Assembly: GCA_029891345.1 (NCBI GenBank)
Contig: CM057002.1
Span: 62,548,777-62,612,776 of the forward strand
Direction of reading: 5' to 3'
DNA: 64,000 nucleotides
From: Dryococelus australis
Taxonomy: Eukaryota; Arthropoda; Insecta; Phasmatodea; Phasmatidae
Both the position numbers and the translations under genes were made by a program. Numbering within the stretch: the first letter of the stretch is position 1; each line of letters starts with the position of its first letter. The notes under the pieces were generated by a model. It was not told the origin of the DNA. It saw nothing but the letters and a program-made list of their open reading frames with translations, and made no database searches. Positions 11,966-23,258 of this stretch are shown piece by piece.

Positions 11966-12236
11966 TAGGCCCATCTGTTTTTCGCGAAAAGATTTACGCG
12001 GAGGCTAGACTTCAACATCCTATGTGCACACTTGCAGTCTTCATTTGGCTATTAGTCGCTTGTAATTATGTGAAGACAGTCTGTTACCTGAGTGAGCCAA
12101 TCAGAATTAAGTTTCTCCGATACTGACCGTCCGTGATTCGTGGGCAGACAGTTAAGGCGTGTAACAGTTTAAACGATCCATTCACAGACGTGATTCTGAA
12201 CTAAAGTGTGTTGGAACACAACTTGTCCTGAAATGG
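11966..12236. mobile_element. hAT-type MITE, 3'-truncated copy
   Basis: It starts TAGGCCCATCTGTTTTTCGC and matches the complete element at 15726-16020 up to CTTGTCCTGAAAT. The right terminal repeat is missing. Confidence 0.75.
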
Positions 12237-12459
12237 CAAATGGCTAAACTTGTACAAACGTGCAACTAATGCGCGTATTACGTCATAGATAACATGATAA
12301 CAGCGTTTGGATGTGAAATCCCAGCAAAGAGATAACATACGCAGGCAAGAGACAGGAGCTCCTAAATTGAAACCTCTCAACTACTATGTTACTTCTTAGG
12401 GGGAAAAGAGTTAATCGCGACCAAGGGTATGCCAATCACAAGTAGTACCAAGTAATATT

Positions 12460-13215
12460 CTATAAATCCGTAGACTCTCAGTGGGAAACCAATGATTCAC
12501 AGTGAATTTCAACTACTCTAATCAGTGAAAATGGCTCCTCTTAGAATCAGTGGAAAACCACTTATTGTTTCAGTGAGATAGTTTCGCTGATTGAATAAGT
12601 GACGGCCGACTGCTGTGGCGAATTAAGTATTGATTTTATTGAATATAAGCAAATAATTACGTGAAATAAAAATATTTACGAGAGTTTACTATTTATAATT
12701 TGCAATTTACCTTAATTAAAAATAGTAAAAAAAAAAAATCGCAATTGCTTTACCATCTGAGTTACGACGCCAAGTTGAAATTGTGCGAGTAAACGTAATG
12801 CATCTTTGTGTGTTCATATTACCTCGAGGAATGTCGTTTTGAAAGACGAAACACATTTTTAGAAATTATTTTGTATTAGTTTTATTCATTTATTCGTTGT
12901 TACTTCACTTGATACAAGTTGTTTAACGTTCATTTTTAAACGATGTTCGACGGCCATTCTTACACGCCGTTTTACTGATACAACAGTCAAAAATAATTAG
13001 AGACGGAGCAAGTAGCTCAGATGTTTCACTGGTACATCAGACAAGAAATAAACCACTGAGAAAACAGTGGGAAAAATGACTGACGAATCAGAGGGAAATG
13101 TCACTGGCTCAATCAGTGGGTAATGTCACTGACTCAATCAGTGAAGGAAATGTGGCATTTTACCCCTGGTTCATCAGTTAAATTCACTGAAGTGACTGTT
13201 GTATCAGCCGAAATT
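12460..13215. repeat. Block rich in ATCAGTG / CACTGA words
   Basis: Many short copies of TCAGTG or CACTGA occur at both ends of the block (12477-12600 and 13040-13200). The middle is AT-rich, with tRNA A-box-like words in opposite orientation (near 12752 and 13012). It could be a composite or degenerate MITE. No clear termini are seen. Confidence 0.35.
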
Positions 13216-13365
13216 CTCACTCATTCGTATTTTGAGTGTATTTCATCACTAAGATCAAACTTCATCTTCTTATAAGAGAACACATCAGGTACGAATCAAA
13301 CTTTTTGTGGGAGAGGGGAAGGAGGGAACATTTTCTTGTGAACTCGGGAATTTTATAGTCATGCG

Positions 13366-13608
13366 TAGAGACGTGCAAAAATCGCGTTAATATTCTGCAT
13401 CAGACTGAACTTCACAGTACTGTATAAACTGGAGTTGGCGTCGTTGTGCCATTGGTTGCTGAATATATGCGAAGTGGCGCTCTTTATGACTGAAATGCAT
13501 GGGATTGGCGCCCACAATCGTGAAGTATTAATTTATTGCCACAGAGTTTCCCAGGACGTGTCAGATAAAGTATGGTCCAATCACAAACGCGAATTTCGCA
13601 GGTCTCTA
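13366..13608. mobile_element. hAT-type MITE (TAGAGACGTGC ends)
   Basis: The ends are TAGAGACGTGCAAAAATCGCG-like at the left and CGCAGGTCTCTA at the right. Flanks GTCATGCG and GTTATGCG are an 8-bp target duplication with one mismatch. It is related to the elements at 14203 and 42599. Confidence 0.85.
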
Positions 13609-13721
13609 GTTATGCGTCTTCCAGCCGAGTGGCTGATATCTGAAGGCGAAAATCTATGCTAGCGTGTAGGCGATGAACTGCAGTGTTACATGCATCTAAT
13701 CTGTGCCTGGTACGAAATCAA

Positions 13722-14004
13722 TAAGGACCCGAAAATTTCGCGGATTCATTTGGCAGCAAGCTAGTCTCCACAATCCTTTGTGTACTAGTGCCTCGTGTAG
13801 TACTTCATTGGACTATGCCCCAGTTTCATCACAGACCAGGTAGAACAGCATTCGGTCTTAGTTTTATTGCAGGTCAGTCATTGGTTCAAATTTGTTCAGG
13901 GGGTGTCTTACAAACTGCGATCCAATTGAGAGAGAAATTAAAATGTACACATGTTTGAAGTCTTGCTTGTCCTAAAACGAAACAGCAGAATTCCCGGGTG
14001 TCTA
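13722..14004. mobile_element. hAT-type MITE (TAAGGACCCG ends)
   Basis: The left end is TAAGGACCCGAAAATTTCGC and the right end CCCGGGTGTCTA. Flanks GAAATCAA and GAAATTAA are an 8-bp duplication with one mismatch. Confidence 0.75.
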
Positions 14005-14202
14005 GAAATTAAGTGCACCAAAGGGGGACGCAAAATTTCGCGCTACGCCGAAAACCTGGGTTTTGAATATCAGTATATGTTAGTAGTCTGCGGCCTCGTG
14101 TGTTTTCAAGTCAAAACCTTCCATCTGAAGTAGACGTCAAGCTTCGCTGTTCAAATTTGTACGTGGGAACGATTCGTTTCACAAATAATCATGCATTATT
14201 AC

Positions 14203-14495
14203 TAGAGATCTGCAAAATTCGCGTTATTGTTTGGCATCAGGTTAAACTTCACAGTGGTATATATACTCGAACCGGCTTCGTTTCTCCATTGGATGCTGCA
14301 TAGATGCCAATTCACGTCCTTTTTTGACTGGACTGTACGTGGTTGGACTGCACAATTGTGACGTGTTCATGTATTGACGCAGAGTTGCTCAGGGCGTGTT
14401 AAATAGAGTAACGTCCAATGAAAAATGTAATGCAAAGTTACATGTGGTTCAAGTTTAATGTGTACCTAAATAATAACGCGAAATTTGCATGTCTA
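14203..14495. mobile_element. hAT-type MITE with perfect 8-bp duplication
   Basis: The ends are TAGAGATCTGCAAAATTCGC and GCGAAATTTGCATGTCTA. ATTATTAC flanks both sides exactly (14195-14202 and 14496-14503). Internal ATTGG and CCAAT words are shared with the neighbouring elements. Confidence 0.88.
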
Positions 14496-14534
14496 ATTAT
14501 TACTCTTCGGAGAAGGAGATTCACTTTCTATGGC

Positions 14535-14538
<4 letters not shown>

Positions 14539-14569
<31 letters not shown>
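14539..14569. repeat. (TA)n microsatellite
   Basis: About 15 TA dinucleotides in a row. Confidence 0.95.
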
Positions 14570-14570
<1 letters not shown>

Positions 14571-14738
14571 CATGGGCCAGGAAAAACATTTTATGAGTAG
14601 TGGGAATAATTTGGCGAGTTATCCCTCCCACACCAACACCACAAGTGATTCGCAAACTGCCAGTCAGCGTGTTCGTTATAATAGAGTGAGGTATTCCTTC
14701 CAAAGCTGCTGACTTAACCCTGTCAAGCTTCACTTTGA

Positions 14739-15126
14739 TTATAGCTGCTTAAGATTTACTTGTATACACGTTGCGTGTTCTTCCGCCTTACGAAAAATTA
14801 ACATTGCCATGGGCCTCATCACTTTATTCATGCGTCGGTCAAGTGAAACTATGAAATTATTATAAAAGTAAACATTGTACAAATCTGCTCATTTTTACAC
14901 TTCAATGCATTAAAAAATAAAGAAAGCGACAGAAATAATTTAAGTTATCACAAATGATTACCCAACACTTTTTTAGAAGTTAATATATGAAACTTATTCC
15001 CCCTTCATCGTCACCAACTTTACTGGACGTTTCACTCGTTGGGCCCATTAAAATATATGCAGGTACGGGCAGTGAATTTTTTTCTAATGTTGATTTCCAA
15101 AATGCTCACTTTACCGCGAGAAGCCT
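14739..15126 (-). mobile_element. TA-flanked MITE of the GGCTGTTCACGGTAAA family, left-truncated
   Basis: In reverse orientation it matches the copies at 35282, 41538 and 52269. The right end reads ATGCTCACTTTACCGCGAGA. The opposite terminal repeat is missing, and homology starts at ACTTGTATACACGTTG. Confidence 0.7.
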
Positions 15127-15725
15127 TGACCAACCACGTATACTGGGAAAATTAACGTTATTAACGTCCCCGATAAAACGGACCTGCTTTGCCGGAAACT
15201 CAGCTACGGCGCCCCACGAGGTACACATCGACCGTTAAGAAATGACGGGACGTTCAGCACAATGGCTCCTCGCGCACAACAAATGCACTCTGACTGCTAT
15301 TCGCTTCCTAAAGCTCCGAAGAAACAAGTCCGGGCTTTCGTATTGTTGCACTGCTTGTGACTTCACGGTCGCGAACGTAATATCGCCCGAGTCACGTATT
15401 ATTGGCTCGGTGCTGATTTTTTTTTTTTTTTTTTTTGTAATCCCGTCTGCGTTGATGATAACTAGATATAATGGAAAATCTCAAATATTTTTTAGCCAGA
15501 GTTTCTTCTATAAGACCCTAACTAGTTTATTCTTTCATGATTGGATGAACAAGGTTTTGACTCGGCTAAGTGGTTTTCAAACCAGAACGTTCTGCCTTAT
15601 AGTATGAGAATCCTCATTGGCCCAGTGAAATGGGGTAGTATCTTCATACATGCACGACAGCCAATAAGGAAAGAAAACTGTTGAGTTCTAGGAAACAGTC
15701 AACATTTCCCGCGATAAACCATTAT

Positions 15726-16020
15726 TAGGGCCATCTGTTTTTCGTGAAAAGATTTACGCGGAGACTAGACTTCAATATCCTATGTACACACTTGCAATCT
15801 TCATTTGGCTATTGGCTACTTGTCATTGTGTGGAGATAGTCTGTTACCTGAGTGAGCCAATCAGAATTAAGTTTCTCCGATACTGACCGTCCGTGATTCG
15901 TGGTTAGAAAGTTAAGACGGGTAACAGTTTAAATGATCCATTCACGAAAGTGATTCTGAGCTAAAGTGCGTTGGAACACAACTTGTCCTGAAATATTTTC
16001 GCGAAAAACAGGTGCCCCTA
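15726..16020. mobile_element. hAT-type MITE (TAGGGSCATC/ACC ends)
   Basis: The ends are TAGGGCCATCTGTTTTTCG and CGAAAAACAGGTGCCCCTA. Flanks ACCATTAT and ACAATTAT are an 8-bp duplication with one mismatch. It is the same family as 11966 and 60012. Confidence 0.88.
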
Positions 16021-16166
16021 ACAATTATCTATAATTTTAACTTTCATTCATTTGAGTTCACCAGCCTTCTGGTTAGAGGGGATGAGGAAATGTAATCACA
16101 GGGAAATGACGCTGATTTATGGTTTGGGTTTGGTGTTGGTAAAAAGGGAAGGGCTTGTCCTATATA

Positions 16167-16439
16167 TAGGAATAGGAAAATTTTGCGAATTCATTTCGGG
16201 ACAAGATAGACGTCAAACACATATACTGTGAAGTCACCTTCGCAATTGGATCACAGTTTATTAGACACGCCCTGCACGACGCTGAGCCAATAGCAGATTT
16301 GCAAGGAAACACCTTGCGAATCCCATAACTGCCAGGTGTGGGGCAACAGCCAATGAACACACAGCTCAGGCTCCAGTATGCAGATGACTGAGAAATCTAG
16401 CCTACAGTTAATTGAACTCACGAAATTTTCCTATCCCTA
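16167..16439 (-). mobile_element. hAT-type MITE (TAGGGATAGG ends)
   Basis: The ends are TAGGAATAGGAAAATTTTGC and CGAAATTTTCCTATCCCTA. Flanks are CCTATATA and CCTATACA (7 of 8 match). It is inverted relative to its sister at 16757-17050. Confidence 0.88.
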
Positions 16440-16524
16440 CCTATACAGTATGTGGAATACCTAATAACAGTAAATCGGAAACAACGGCGTTTTCCTGAAC
16501 TCTTCCTACCTAACTCTGCCCCGA

Positions 16525-16648
16525 CTCTGCCGCCATTCTGCCGCGACTCTGCCGCCATTCTGCCGCGACTCTGCCGCCATTCTGCAGCGACTCTGCCGCC
16601 ATTCTGCCGCGACTCTGTCGCCATTCTGCCGCGACTCTGTCGCCATTC
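16525..16648. repeat. 22-bp tandem repeat
   Basis: There are 5.6 units of CTCTGCCGCCATTCTGCCGC plus GA, nearly identical. The array lies in the short spacer between the inverted MITEs at 16167 and 16757. The frames open across it follow from the repeat and are not gene evidence. Confidence 0.92.
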
Positions 16649-16756
16649 AATACGTTTACTCTCAAGACTGCATGACGCCGAGAGATGCTGAGCCAAAGGC
16701 ACCACGACGCCGAGTCCAGAGGGAGTTTCCGTACGAGTGCTGAGTTCACCTATTAC

Positions 16757-17050
16757 TAGGGATAGGAAGATTTCACGAGTTCAATGACCTGAAGGCTAGA
16801 CTGCACAGTTCTGTGTATAGTCAAGCCTCAGATGTTTGTCCATTGGCTGCTGTCCCACAGAGCAGCCAGTGTTACCTCACACCTGGCAGTATGGGGTTTG
16901 CTACTTGTTTCCTTGCAAATCTGCTATTGGCTCAGAGTCATCCTGGACGTGTCTAATAAACTGTGATCCAATTGCAAAGGCGACTTCAGTGTACACGTGT
17001 TTGACGTCTACCTTGTCCTGAAATGAATGTGCGAAATTTTCCTATCCCTA
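16757..17050 (+). mobile_element. hAT-type MITE (TAGGGATAGG ends), sister copy
   Basis: The ends are TAGGGATAGGAAGATTTCAC and GCGAAATTTTCCTATCCCTA. Flanks are CCTATTAC and CCTATTGC (7 of 8 match). Internal segments match 16167-16439 in reverse complement. Confidence 0.88.
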
Positions 17051-17056
17051 CCTATT

Positions 17057-17110
17057 GCCCAGTGGTAAGACGCTCGTGTTCTGGTTGCAGGATAGGTCCG
17101 GATTAGGAAG
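17057..17110 (+). repeat. tRNA-like fragment
   Basis: TGCCCAGTGGT resembles a Pol III A box, and AGGTCCGGATT, 30 bases later, a weak B box. It begins in the MITE target duplication. Probably a SINE head remnant. Confidence 0.3.
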
Positions 17111-17649
17111 TTAGGCCGCGAGTATAGTATTTGAGTCGATACTATTGTTGTGATTTATCACTTAAAATAATATATTTATAATTGTATAATCTATTCAGTA
17201 CCTGTAGTGGTTCTTGTATTGCTTTTATGTAAAGTTTTAACTGTATTAAAAGTGAGTAGTCAAAGTTAATCGGAGAGTGTCTTTTACATCTGACTAAGTT
17301 TCCCAACTGTACTTAGTTAGGCTCACCTCAGGCAAAGTAATACTGGCGGACACGCCAGGGCTTTAAAACTAACAACGGGTAAGTAATTTTTGGTCTGTAT
17401 TGCACTTTGTGAAGCTCAACGACCAATGATCTTACCTGTGGGTAAATGACTCGCAAACCATTTTACTGGTCTAGGTGATAATTGGATGTGACAACGAAAC
17501 AAATATTGTGTCGACTTAAGTACAGCACGCGTCATAAATTTTTTTGTTTGCAACAGTTGAAACTTTAAATTAACGTGGGTCTAATAGGGTAAACACACAT
17601 AATTACCATTTCTCGGGGCAATATATTGGCCGTTTTTTTCTTTGTACCC
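17111..17649. other. Non-coding DNA, nothing recognised
   Basis: AT-rich sequence between a MITE cluster and a SINE. I see no gene or repeat here. Confidence 0.5.
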
Positions 17650-17890
17650 GAGGGGCCGAGGTGGTGTAGTGGTCAGACTACTCGTCTCACACCTTGGAGA
17701 ACCGGGTTCGATTCCCTGTGGTGCCGCTTCCGGCAATTTATCGTGCCGTGGGTAGGCGGGTCTTTACTCGGAGATCTTCCGTTTTCCCCGCCCCTGGCAT
17801 TCCGGCGCTGCTCCATTCTCACCTCACTTCACCCTCATCGGCTCTCAAGACCTCTATGTTATGAGCCGGCCAAATCTCTCCACTCACTCT
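17650..17890 (+). repeat. tRNA-derived SINE, copy 1
   Basis: The head has an A-box-like GGTGTAGTGGT and a perfect B box GGTTCGATTCC. The body carries the family-wide motifs GCGGGT, GAGATCTTCCGTTTTCCCCG, GCGCTGCTCCA and ATCGGCTCTCAAGACCTC, ending near CTCTCCACTCACT. Seven copies occur in this window, in both orientations. Confidence 0.88.
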
Positions 17891-18790
17891 GTATGTGCGC
17901 CTGAGTTTCTTTTTGTAGTAGTTGTAGCTCTACTACGGTTCTTCATGGCTGGCTTCCAAAATAATTTTATTGGTCAATTTGTTTTGCTACGGGATTCAAA
18001 CTTCACGCAAGTAAAAATTTTATTAATTTCACGCCGTTGTCTGCCTTACCCAGTGGTCCTGTGTACATTTTGTAAATTTATATTGCCCACAGCGCGTATT
18101 TCGGAGCTAGTTAATGGCGGTATCCGTGAAGCGGAAGTTATGGAAACTTTAAAGTTTGCTGTGCTTTGCCGATGTCAGTAATAAATTACTTATAAACTAC
18201 GCTTCCTCTGTTTTGTGACGTTACAAATGCGGATGGATGGCAGTTATTTAGACACGCTCCGTTTAACTGCCAGCCAGTAACAAGGAGGACGCAGAAGCGT
18301 GTGTTAGTGAGTCCTGTACAAAAGTCTCACTTAATGGCAACAACCAATGAGTTAGAAACTTGCATAATTCACTGATGGCATTGAAAACTCCAAAATTCTG
18401 TACGCTACGCGTGTTTGGCGTCGGCACAGAGAAGAAATGACGATGCCTCTTCTTTTGACGTAAGAGTGTCCAACCTCTGATAGACTGCGCGAGGGTTTGG
18501 GAACTTGCATTGCATGTGATTGGCTGCTGCTGGCTGAGAAGTGTATCCTATTGGCTGGACTGCAGGCTGGCAAGTACGTTGCCAGGCGTTGATTGACGAA
18601 CGGCAGACTTTGCTGGCTGGTGACGCCATCTTGCTGGAATGTACAGCTGCGTCCGGCAGACATCTTGGGCCAGCGGGAAAACTTCAACGATAGAGCAGCT
18701 TATCTCATGCTGCTAGGTCAGAAAGGTAAACATCTTGTGATTTCATGGCTGTAGTCAGTTAAATGAAATACAGAATGGGGCTGAATTCGA
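17891..18790. other. Non-coding DNA
   Basis: No gene is recognised. The segment 18470-18670 has ATTGGCTG words like those inside the hAT MITEs but no detectable ends. Confidence 0.45.
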
Positions 18791-18795
18791 CTGTT

Positions 18796-18912
18796 CACGA
18801 TACTTCACGCAAAAACAAGTGGCAAATATACATAACACTTTATACCTAAACTAAATATTAAGGTCGCAATAAGTCCCCAAAAATCGAGATTTTGAAATGT
18901 ATTTTTCCGAAT
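18796..18912 (+). repeat. Single arm of the 54.6-kb foldback family
   Basis: ACACTTTATACCTAAACT, AATATTAA and GAGATTTT in the same order match one arm of the inverted-repeat element at 54643-55033. No second arm is present here. Confidence 0.55.
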
Positions 18913-19600
18913 TATCGGAAAACAAGTGAGATGAAAGTACGATTCGCGGGCTCTTCAACTTAAGAGAAAACTCTCTTTAATAACGCTCCCCGTTATGAAA
19001 ATAACAGGGGTGGTCACCCACTTATTGCCGGCATCTTCATTACCGTCAAGAACAAAAAACGTTTTATGCTGGTTTATTGAGCTGTATGACCTACGAAACA
19101 AACATGGTCGCCTTGTTGCAACTGCCTGGGACTTTCGTACAAAACGCACACAGAGATTACGCTGCAGCGATAGTCCATCGTACGTAGGCAATACGTTGTA
19201 CATGCGTGTATAATAAGCTGCTGTTCTCCCTGGATGACATAATTACTTAATGTAAACAACAATTACCATGCATTAAAACAGATTACGATACTACATCCGA
19301 CAATGTGTTCCTAGCTTCAGTCGAGGTGATATTACCTACATGAATTATATGTATATGTGCCTGGAACCGTATTGCTGTCTCTGCTGTGTATGTACTGTAA
19401 AGACTATTGTTTATGCGCCTGGACCTGTATTGCCGCAGCCGAAGTCACATGTATGTGCGCTTTATTCGAAAACGGTGGTCCTATGCAGTTGCGGCTAGAG
19501 ACCATGTGTGTTACCTAGGTGTACTGTTAAATAAAAAATCATTAAAAGTTTATGAGTCCTGACAGTCCGTATAGACATCTCCCGTAATTAATAAATTAGG
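18913..19600. other. Non-coding DNA, nothing recognised
   Basis: No reading frame with a motif and no clear repeat. Confidence 0.4.
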
Positions 19601-19602
19601 GA

Positions 19603-19668
19603 CCGTGAGAAGTGAGGCAACAGTTACAAGTTGGACTCGCATTCGGGAGGACGCGGGTTCGATTCCTG
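19603..19668 (+). repeat. tRNA-like fragment with perfect B box
   Basis: GGTTCGATTCC at about 19656 is preceded by an anticodon-arm-like GGACTCGCATTCGGG. The acceptor stem and A box are poor, so this is a SINE head or tRNA relic, not a tRNA gene. Confidence 0.35.
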
Positions 19669-19913
19669 AAAAATAAGAAAATATTGTGATACATGTTTAC
19701 ATATTTCATAGACTATCCAACACTACAAAAATATTTATGGCTTCGTGTTTTGATGGAAATGTGGAAAGGTACAGAAAATCTCGTGAAAAGCTCTAGTGGT
19801 AACAAAAAATGGACATACGTACATACATAGTCTATACTATTATACACTGTGAACTAAGGATAAATATTCATAACATATTTTGTAGCTGTACTAGAACGTT
19901 CAATAAGTTTGTA

Positions 19914-20168
19914 GGGGCAACGGTGGCTGAGAGGTTAGACTGCTCGCCTCCCACCCAGTTCGAACCGAGTTCAATCCCCGGCCGGGTCGCTCGCGGAATT
20001 TCGCAGGTATGAATCGTGCCGGACGAGCCCCCTGGTTGGCGGGTTTTCTCGGGGATTTCCCGTTTCCCCCGCCCTTGCATCCCTGCGCTGCTCCATTCCC
20101 ACCTCATTCCATCTTCATCGGCTCTCAAGACCTCGTTGTTAAGAGCCGCCCAAATCTCTCAACTCAAC
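19914..20168 (+). repeat. tRNA-derived SINE, copy 2
   Basis: The A box lies in GGTGGCTGAGAGG and the B-box-like word is AGTTCAATCCC. Body motifs GGCGGGTTTTCTCGGG, TGCGCTGCTCC and ATCGGCTCTCAAGACCTC are in order, ending near CTCTCAACTCA. Confidence 0.9.
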
Positions 20169-21622
20169 CAATGAGTTCGTGTACTGGCGCCTCAAGTGTA
20201 GGCAGCACGCACCACATGGACATTTGATTGTACTACGTGTTGGTTCTACAGGATATAAACGAGAGAAACTTCAGTTAACCAACCAGTAAGTGGATGTGTT
20301 TTATCTCGACACAAAGGACGTTCGGAATTTCGAGGGCGGAAAGAGGGATTGGGTTAACACTACATAAATCCGGATGTTATAGCATTTTCCTGCAAAATAA
20401 GATGTACTGATCTCTAGTATGGAATAACTCGCTTGGTCGCCAGAGAAGTTCAAAGTCTCTGGCGAAAGCCTGGGTTCCTGTAACTGTCAAATGAGGTATT
20501 TCAGAACAAATACCCACACAGGACACGTGTTTTTGAACTAAAAAGACTTAATATTCAACCAGTCATTCCCCTTTACCGCCCTTAGGAAACTGGAATTCGT
20601 TCAGCAGCCAAACAATTGATATATAAATGTTCTTTAATTGAAATTAATATTTATTTTTCTCCTTTTATTTCTGCTAGGAACTCGCAGATGTTCGCTTCAG
20701 TTACATATACGCTTGATTACGTATTCATACGGTCATGAGTGCATTTATGATAACATCTGCGTGTAGAGAGTTTTAGGCGAAATTCGTGTTATCGGTCACT
20801 AGATAATGATCCGTGCGCTTGGTAAAATTCTCTCCACGGCAGAAGTCTTCAAAACTTATTTGCTGTAAAAGTCTTCGTTAATTCGCTTGTAGCAAGGCGC
20901 ACGAATGGGCAGTATCACACACCATGTACTCACCACCGTTTATTACGGTGATTATCGTTCTGGAATACTTGTCAGTCAGCTTCCTCAAGATCAAGGAAGT
21001 AGTTTGTACGATCACCTCATCGTGGCCAGAGTTGGCCACTGACTTTGTCCCGTCGGAGAAACATAGTGTTTGATCCGAGATAGGGCAGTTTAGGAGCAGA
21101 GTGAGAGAAAAGTTAAATTTAACTAGAAATAAGGTGCTTTTGCATTAACCCGTTCATTCAGATGTTGTAAACTAGAAATCCTTTGATGGACGCTGTACTT
21201 AAGGAGGCACAGAGCTTGTTTCGGTATCACAACCAATAAGCAGTATTCTCTGTGTTCGGTGATCAGGAGATATGGGTAAGTCATGACGTAGCACAGTGAC
21301 ACGGGTTTGGGAATCAACTATCCGAAGAGGGAGGATCATTGGGCTCCGATCCTCGCAGCTTACAGTTCCAACCAATCATAAGCTTCCTATGCAATACGCA
21401 GACAATTGTCTACACTGGGAACGAAAGGGTTAAGGGGCTTTCCACAATGACACGCACGCGGATGCAGATCACGTAAGCGGACGCGTAACACAATCCGTTT
21501 CAATCTACAATGAGACGCATGCTGACGCGTATAACGTACGGATACACGCAAGAGAACTGTACAACTTCCAACTCTTCCGTGTCCGTGAATCCGTGTAACC
21601 AGTATAGGAATCAAGTATTTGG
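20169..21622. other. Non-coding DNA
   Basis: No gene is confirmed. On the minus strand 20898-21062 stays open and ends near a GGTGAGTAC donor-like word, but it has no recognisable domain and no good acceptor. It is listed under rejected items. Confidence 0.4.
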
Positions 21623-22004
21623 CGTAGACTAAAGATGAGGTAGACCGCTTATTGGTATTCTGCGCATGTACCCAACATTGATCAACCTCAAAGGTACACG
21701 ACTGTCAAAGGCACTTGGTCAACACTGATGAACGTGTTTGTTTATATCTTAATTTTTATGCGACAACCACTATTATATTGAGATAATACATTTAACTCTT
21801 AAAATTTATCTAACTGCATTAAAAATTGGTTAGACGAAGTATAAAAACACCTCTTAGCACTTGTTTATTTAACAGTTTTCTAACCTCAAATCCAGTCCAC
21901 GCCATTTTTAATAGTCGCATTTGCATACAAGCAGTTGTATGTCGGGACACGGATATTGGTTGTGCGCAACCAGCGAGATTGGTCTACCTCATATTTAATC
22001 TGAG
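21623..22004. mobile_element. hAT-type MITE (CATAGACTAAAGATG family)
   Basis: The left end is CGTAGACTAAAGATGAGGTA and the right end TCTACCTCATATTTAATCTG. Flanks GTATTTGG and GTATTTGA are an 8-bp duplication with one mismatch. The interior matches 26229-26614 and 53388-53769. Confidence 0.85.
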
Positions 22005-22965
22005 GTATTTGATTTGTTGGTATTAGTTTTCGTGGCCATTGTGGTATACATGGCAACAAATGCTTCGATTTACCGTGGCGATAATCATTTTTATTTTGAT
22101 AAATTAGTGCACATTGTTCGGCAATAGTGGACAATATAGACAGCTCACTTCAATCCTGTCCTCGGAGACAATTTTTCTTGCCGTCTTCAAAGGGTTAACG
22201 AACTTAAGCGTCACACTATGCATTTGTCACAGGGGAGGTGTCATCGCAATTAGTAGGTTTAATCAACGTTTACATGAGCCGTTTCCTAGATATTTTTCTT
22301 ACCGGCTCGCTCGTGAGGATCTAGTAAGTGGAATGCACACCTTACTTAAACATCGCAGGATTTAAATGTGCCAAACCTGAACAAAAAAAACACCCCAATT
22401 GTGTCCGGATAGGATTGAATCCACTGTGCACAGAATGCGAGGCAGACATGTTACAATAAAATCGAGCACGCTCGATAGACAGCAAATAAGTGAAATTTTA
22501 AAGGCACACACTAACACTCTACTTGTAATCAGATGGAATGCAGATGTTGACTAACACTGCAATAAATGCATCCTCGCCCCAAAAAAAAAGGCCCTTACAG
22601 CCAGAACTTTGTGTTTTTACTCAGATATCGTTGTGATTGCGCTACCACCCCCTCTCAATCAGAAACGCATTTTCGCCAGGAATTTCTCATCGTATGTATG
22701 ATGCCGTTGGGTGAAAGAATTTGGGCTCTTACTCGGTACTGATTTTGAGAATTTCGTCAATTTTTCATACAAAGTCCATTTGCGAATCTGAAGACAGATA
22801 ATTGTCAACATCTGGTTATTACCGTCCTGATAACATCATGATAACACGTGCCACCACACTTTTTCGCTGGCTCTTATATGTCAGATGAACCATCATTATT
22901 TCTATGCTCTGTTAGTATTTTAGCCTGCGAAAAAAGAATACGTTAAAAAACTTGGATTTACTCGA
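22005..22965. other. Non-coding DNA, nothing recognised
   Basis: No motif-bearing frame is seen on either strand. Confidence 0.45.
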
Positions 22966-22967
22966 TT

Positions 22968-23258
22968 TCAAGCTTTTATTACAGCTGTAACTCTGCAGGA
23001 GAGACTGCCATCCAGGTGTTGGGACGCTCTACGCTTTCCGGAGTAATGGCCGACCATTATCCCTGCAGCGTTGTGGCAAGTGTGGTAAGTGATGTGGGTC
23101 ATTGTGGTTGTGGCACACAGCCACCGCTCCAGTTCATCACAGAGGTGCTCGATGGGATTAAGGTCGGGGCTCTGGACTGGCCAACCACTCACCACCGGAC
23201 CACCGTGATTTATAGTAGCAAGTACAGTTACGTTGATACGCGCAGTTATCGTCTCCAA
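22968..23258 (-). pseudogene. Tc1-like transposase C-terminal fragment
   Basis: The minus strand stays open for 96 codons and contains SGWPVQSPDLNPIEHLCDEL followed by ERWL, the third catalytic block (Glu in PIEH) of Tc1 transposases. It ends in CRVTAVIKA, like the usual C-terminus. The normal Trp of HLWDEL is Cys here. The DNA-binding domain and the first two Asp blocks are absent. It belongs to a different subfamily from the element at 8427. Confidence 0.8.

Noticed and set aside
16418-16749. Overlapping frames of Arg/Ala/Glu-type or Pro/Ser-type repeats
   Set aside because: They translate the 22-bp tandem array in different frames and strands.
19603-19668. tRNA gene
   Set aside because: A good B box, but no acceptor stem pairing or proper A box; kept only as a tRNA-like relic.
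20898-21062. Minus-strand open stretch (SDGTKSVANSGHDEV, RKLTDKYSRTIITV) ending at a GGTGAGT donor-like word
   Set aside because: No domain is recognised and no convincing acceptor lies upstream. Spliced RNA reads would be needed to call an exon.
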